Shown here piece by piece: positions 62,579-64,000 of a DNA stretch of 64,000 nucleotides. How positions within the stretch are numbered: position 1 is the stretch's first letter; each line of letters starts with the position of its first letter. Source of the DNA: Thiothrix sp. (GTDB lineage Bacteria > Pseudomonadota > Gammaproteobacteria > Thiotrichales > Thiotrichaceae); the NCBI RefSeq assembly GCF_028714775.1, contig NZ_JAQTLS010000008.1:1-64000 (forward strand). Reading direction: 5' to 3'. Both the position numbers and the translations under genes were made by a program. Below the pieces are notes generated by a model. The model saw nothing but the letters and a program-made list of their open reading frames with translations, was not told the origin of the DNA and did not search any database.

Positions 62579-63988
62579 TTAGAGAGAATAGTACATCTCG
62601 AACTCGACCGGGTGAGTGGTCATGCGGAAGCGGGTAACTTCTTGCATTTTCAACTCAATGAAAGCGTCGATCATGTCGTTGGTGAAGACACCACCGGCAG
62701 TCAGGAACTCACGGTCTTTGTCCAGTGCGTCCAGCGCCATGTCTAAAGAGTGGCAAACCCGTGGGATGAGTTTGTCTTCTTCTGGCGGCAGGTCGTACAA
62801 GTCTTTGTCCATCGCTTCACCCGGATGGATTTTGTTCTTGATACCGTCCAAGCCCGCCATCATCAGAGCAGCGAATGCCAGATAAGGGTTGGCAGATGGA
62901 TCAGGGAAACGCACTTCGATACGGCGGCCTTTGGGGCTGGCAACGAATGGGATGCGGATGGAAGCGGAACGGTTACGCGCAGAGTATGCCAGCATAACAG
63001 GTGCTTCAAAGCCCGGAACCAGACGCTTGTAAGAGTTCGTGCCGGGGTTGGTGATCGCGTTCAGGGCTTTCGCGTGCTTGATGACGCCGCCGATGTAGTA
63101 CAACGCCTGTTCAGACAAGCCTGCATAGCCGTCGCCCGCGAAGGTGTTCACGCCGTCTTTCGCCAAGGACATGTGGACGTGCATCCCAGAGCCGTTGTCG
63201 CCTACGATAGGCTTAGGCATGAAGGTCACGGTTTTGCCGTATTGGTGGGCAACGTTGTGGATAACGTATTTCTGGCGTTGCGTCCAATCCGCACGGGTGG
63301 TCAGGGTTGCAAAGCGCGTACCAATTTCGCACTGGCCTGCGGTAGCCACTTCGTGGTGATGGACTTCGACCGGAACGCCGACTTCTTCCAGAATGTTACA
63401 CATGGTGGAACGCAGGTCTTGGAAAGAGTCAACGGGTGGTACAGGGAAGTAACCACCTTTCGTGCCGGGGCGATGACCCATATTGCCGTCTGGATAAACT
63501 TTTTCGGAGTTCCAGCCAGCTTCTTCGGAGTCGATTTTGACGAAAGAGCCGCTCATGTCAGCGCCCCAACGCACGTCGTCGAAGATGAAGAATTCAGGTT
63601 CTGGGCCGAAGAATGCGGTGTCAGCGATACCTGTGGATTTCAGGTAAGCTTCAGCACGCATCGCGATGGAACGTGGGTCACGCTCGTAACCTTCCATCGT
63701 GGTCGGGTCAACGATGCCACAAGTGATGTTGACAGTTACGTCTTGGAAGAATGGGTCAATGAATGCGGTGTCTGGGTCTGGCATCAAAATCATGTCGGAT
63801 TCGTTAATGCCTTTCCAGCCAGCGATGGAAGAACCATCGAACATTTTGCCTTCAGTGAAGGTGTCGTCTTCTACCGTGTGGGCAGGAACGGTGACGTGCT
63901 GCTCTTTGCCACGGGTGTCAGTGAAACGGAAATCAACGTATTTCGCGTCGTTATCTTTAATGAGTTTAAGAACATCTTGTGCGGACAT
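62579..63988 (-). CDS. glnA: Glutamine synthetase, type I
   Basis: A 469-residue enzyme, the same length as E. coli GlnA if the ATG at 63988 is used (an ATG two codons upstream exists). [49 protein letters not shown] and the adenylylation site [11 protein letters not shown] are all present, so it should be controlled by adenylylation. It joins ammonia to glutamate and is a classic NtrC/sigma-54 target; its promoter lies beyond the window. Confidence 0.97.
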   Translation of the reverse strand: MSAQDVLKLIKDNDAKYVDFRFTDTRGKEQHVTVPAHTVEDDTFTEGKMFDGSSIAGWKGINESDMILMPDPDTAFIDPFFQDVTVNITCGIVDPTTMEGYERDPRSIAMRAEAYLKSTGIADTAFFGPEPEFFIFDDVRWGADMSGSFVKIDSEEAGWNSEKVYPDGNMGHRPGTKGGYFPVPPVDSFQDLRSTMCNILEEVGVPVEVHHHEVATAGQCEIGTRFATLTTRADWTQRQKYVIHNVAHQYGKTVTFMPKPIVGDNGSGMHVHMSLAKDGVNTFAGDGYAGLSEQALYYIGGVIKHAKALNAITNPGTNSYKRLVPGFEAPVMLAYSARNRSASIRIPFVASPKGRRIEVRFPDPSANPYLAFAALMMAGLDGIKNKIHPGEAMDKDLYDLPPEEDKLIPRVCHSLDMALDALDKDREFLTAGGVFTNDMIDAFIELKMQEVTRFRMTTHPVEFEMYYSL

Positions 63989-64000
63989 GGACATTGCTGT

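Overview
The window looks like chromosome from a filamentous, sulfur-oxidising gammaproteobacterium of the Thiothrix type (order Thiotrichales). This is inferred from the style of the proteins and from the combination of a Hyd-2-type uptake hydrogenase with nickel supply, a CysB/ATP-sulfurylase pair, NtrBC-GlnA, GatCAB, AmgK/MurU and a synthase-dependent polysaccharide locus; no rRNA or tRNA is present to settle it. Most of the window is moderately GC-rich and densely coded. About 5.2-10.2 kb is clearly more AT-rich and looks acquired.

Layout. 1-0.5 kb: the edge of an IS256-type transposase and a small membrane protein. 0.6-5.1 kb: a duplicated control region, then a TonB-dependent receptor, an MbnP-like copper protein and its MbnH-like di-heme partner. 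5.5-9.3 kb: an integron cassette array with no integrase in the window. Two almost identical 91-bp attC sites bound a TIR-domain cassette, a two-gene Trypco1 plus trypsin-like protease cassette, and a glyoxalase-fold gene whose own attC is missing. 9.5-10.2 kb: an orphan lipoprotein. 10.2-16.5 kb (minus): a hybOABCD-hypC-hybE hydrogenase operon with a predicted sigma-54 promoter. 16.8-20 kb (plus): nikR, a NikMN-type nickel permease component and a compact exbB-exbD-tonB. 20-21.6 kb: hipA-hipB. 21.7-24.1 kb: a degenerate ATP-sulfurylase-like protein, a CysB-like regulator and an unknown gene.

24.1-38.3 kb is mainly housekeeping: AmgK/MurU cell-wall recycling, FolE2, MreBCD, Hsp33, a quinone reductase, an esterase, twin lysozyme-like lipoproteins and gatA-gatB-gatC. 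38.4-49.2 kb: a large calcium-repeat surface protein, two tandem MltA proteins (the second lacks the catalytic aspartate), a coiled-coil membrane protein, a VWA-protein cluster, and a kinase-like/HAD pair. 49.4-54.6 kb: acetate permease genes, then ntrB-ntrC behind a textbook NtrC site and sigma-54 promoter. 54.6-62.5 kb: a sulfatase-fold membrane enzyme and a four-gene exopolysaccharide operon (RecA/KaiC-like protein, GT2 synthase, NodB-type deacetylase, outer-membrane barrel) facing a GH18 hydrolase. The window ends in glnA.

How the parts work together. The hydrogenase needs nickel, and nikR, the permease and ExbBD-TonB are placed to supply and control it. The same type of palindromic site (TGTGT-N6-ACRCA) lies ahead of exbB and ahead of the TonB-dependent receptor, linking the copper-type locus with its energiser. 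The strongest candidates for an undescribed system are the integron-borne Trypco1/trypsin/membrane-effector pair with the neighbouring TIR cassette, and the polysaccharide locus, which could build the sheath or a holdfast.
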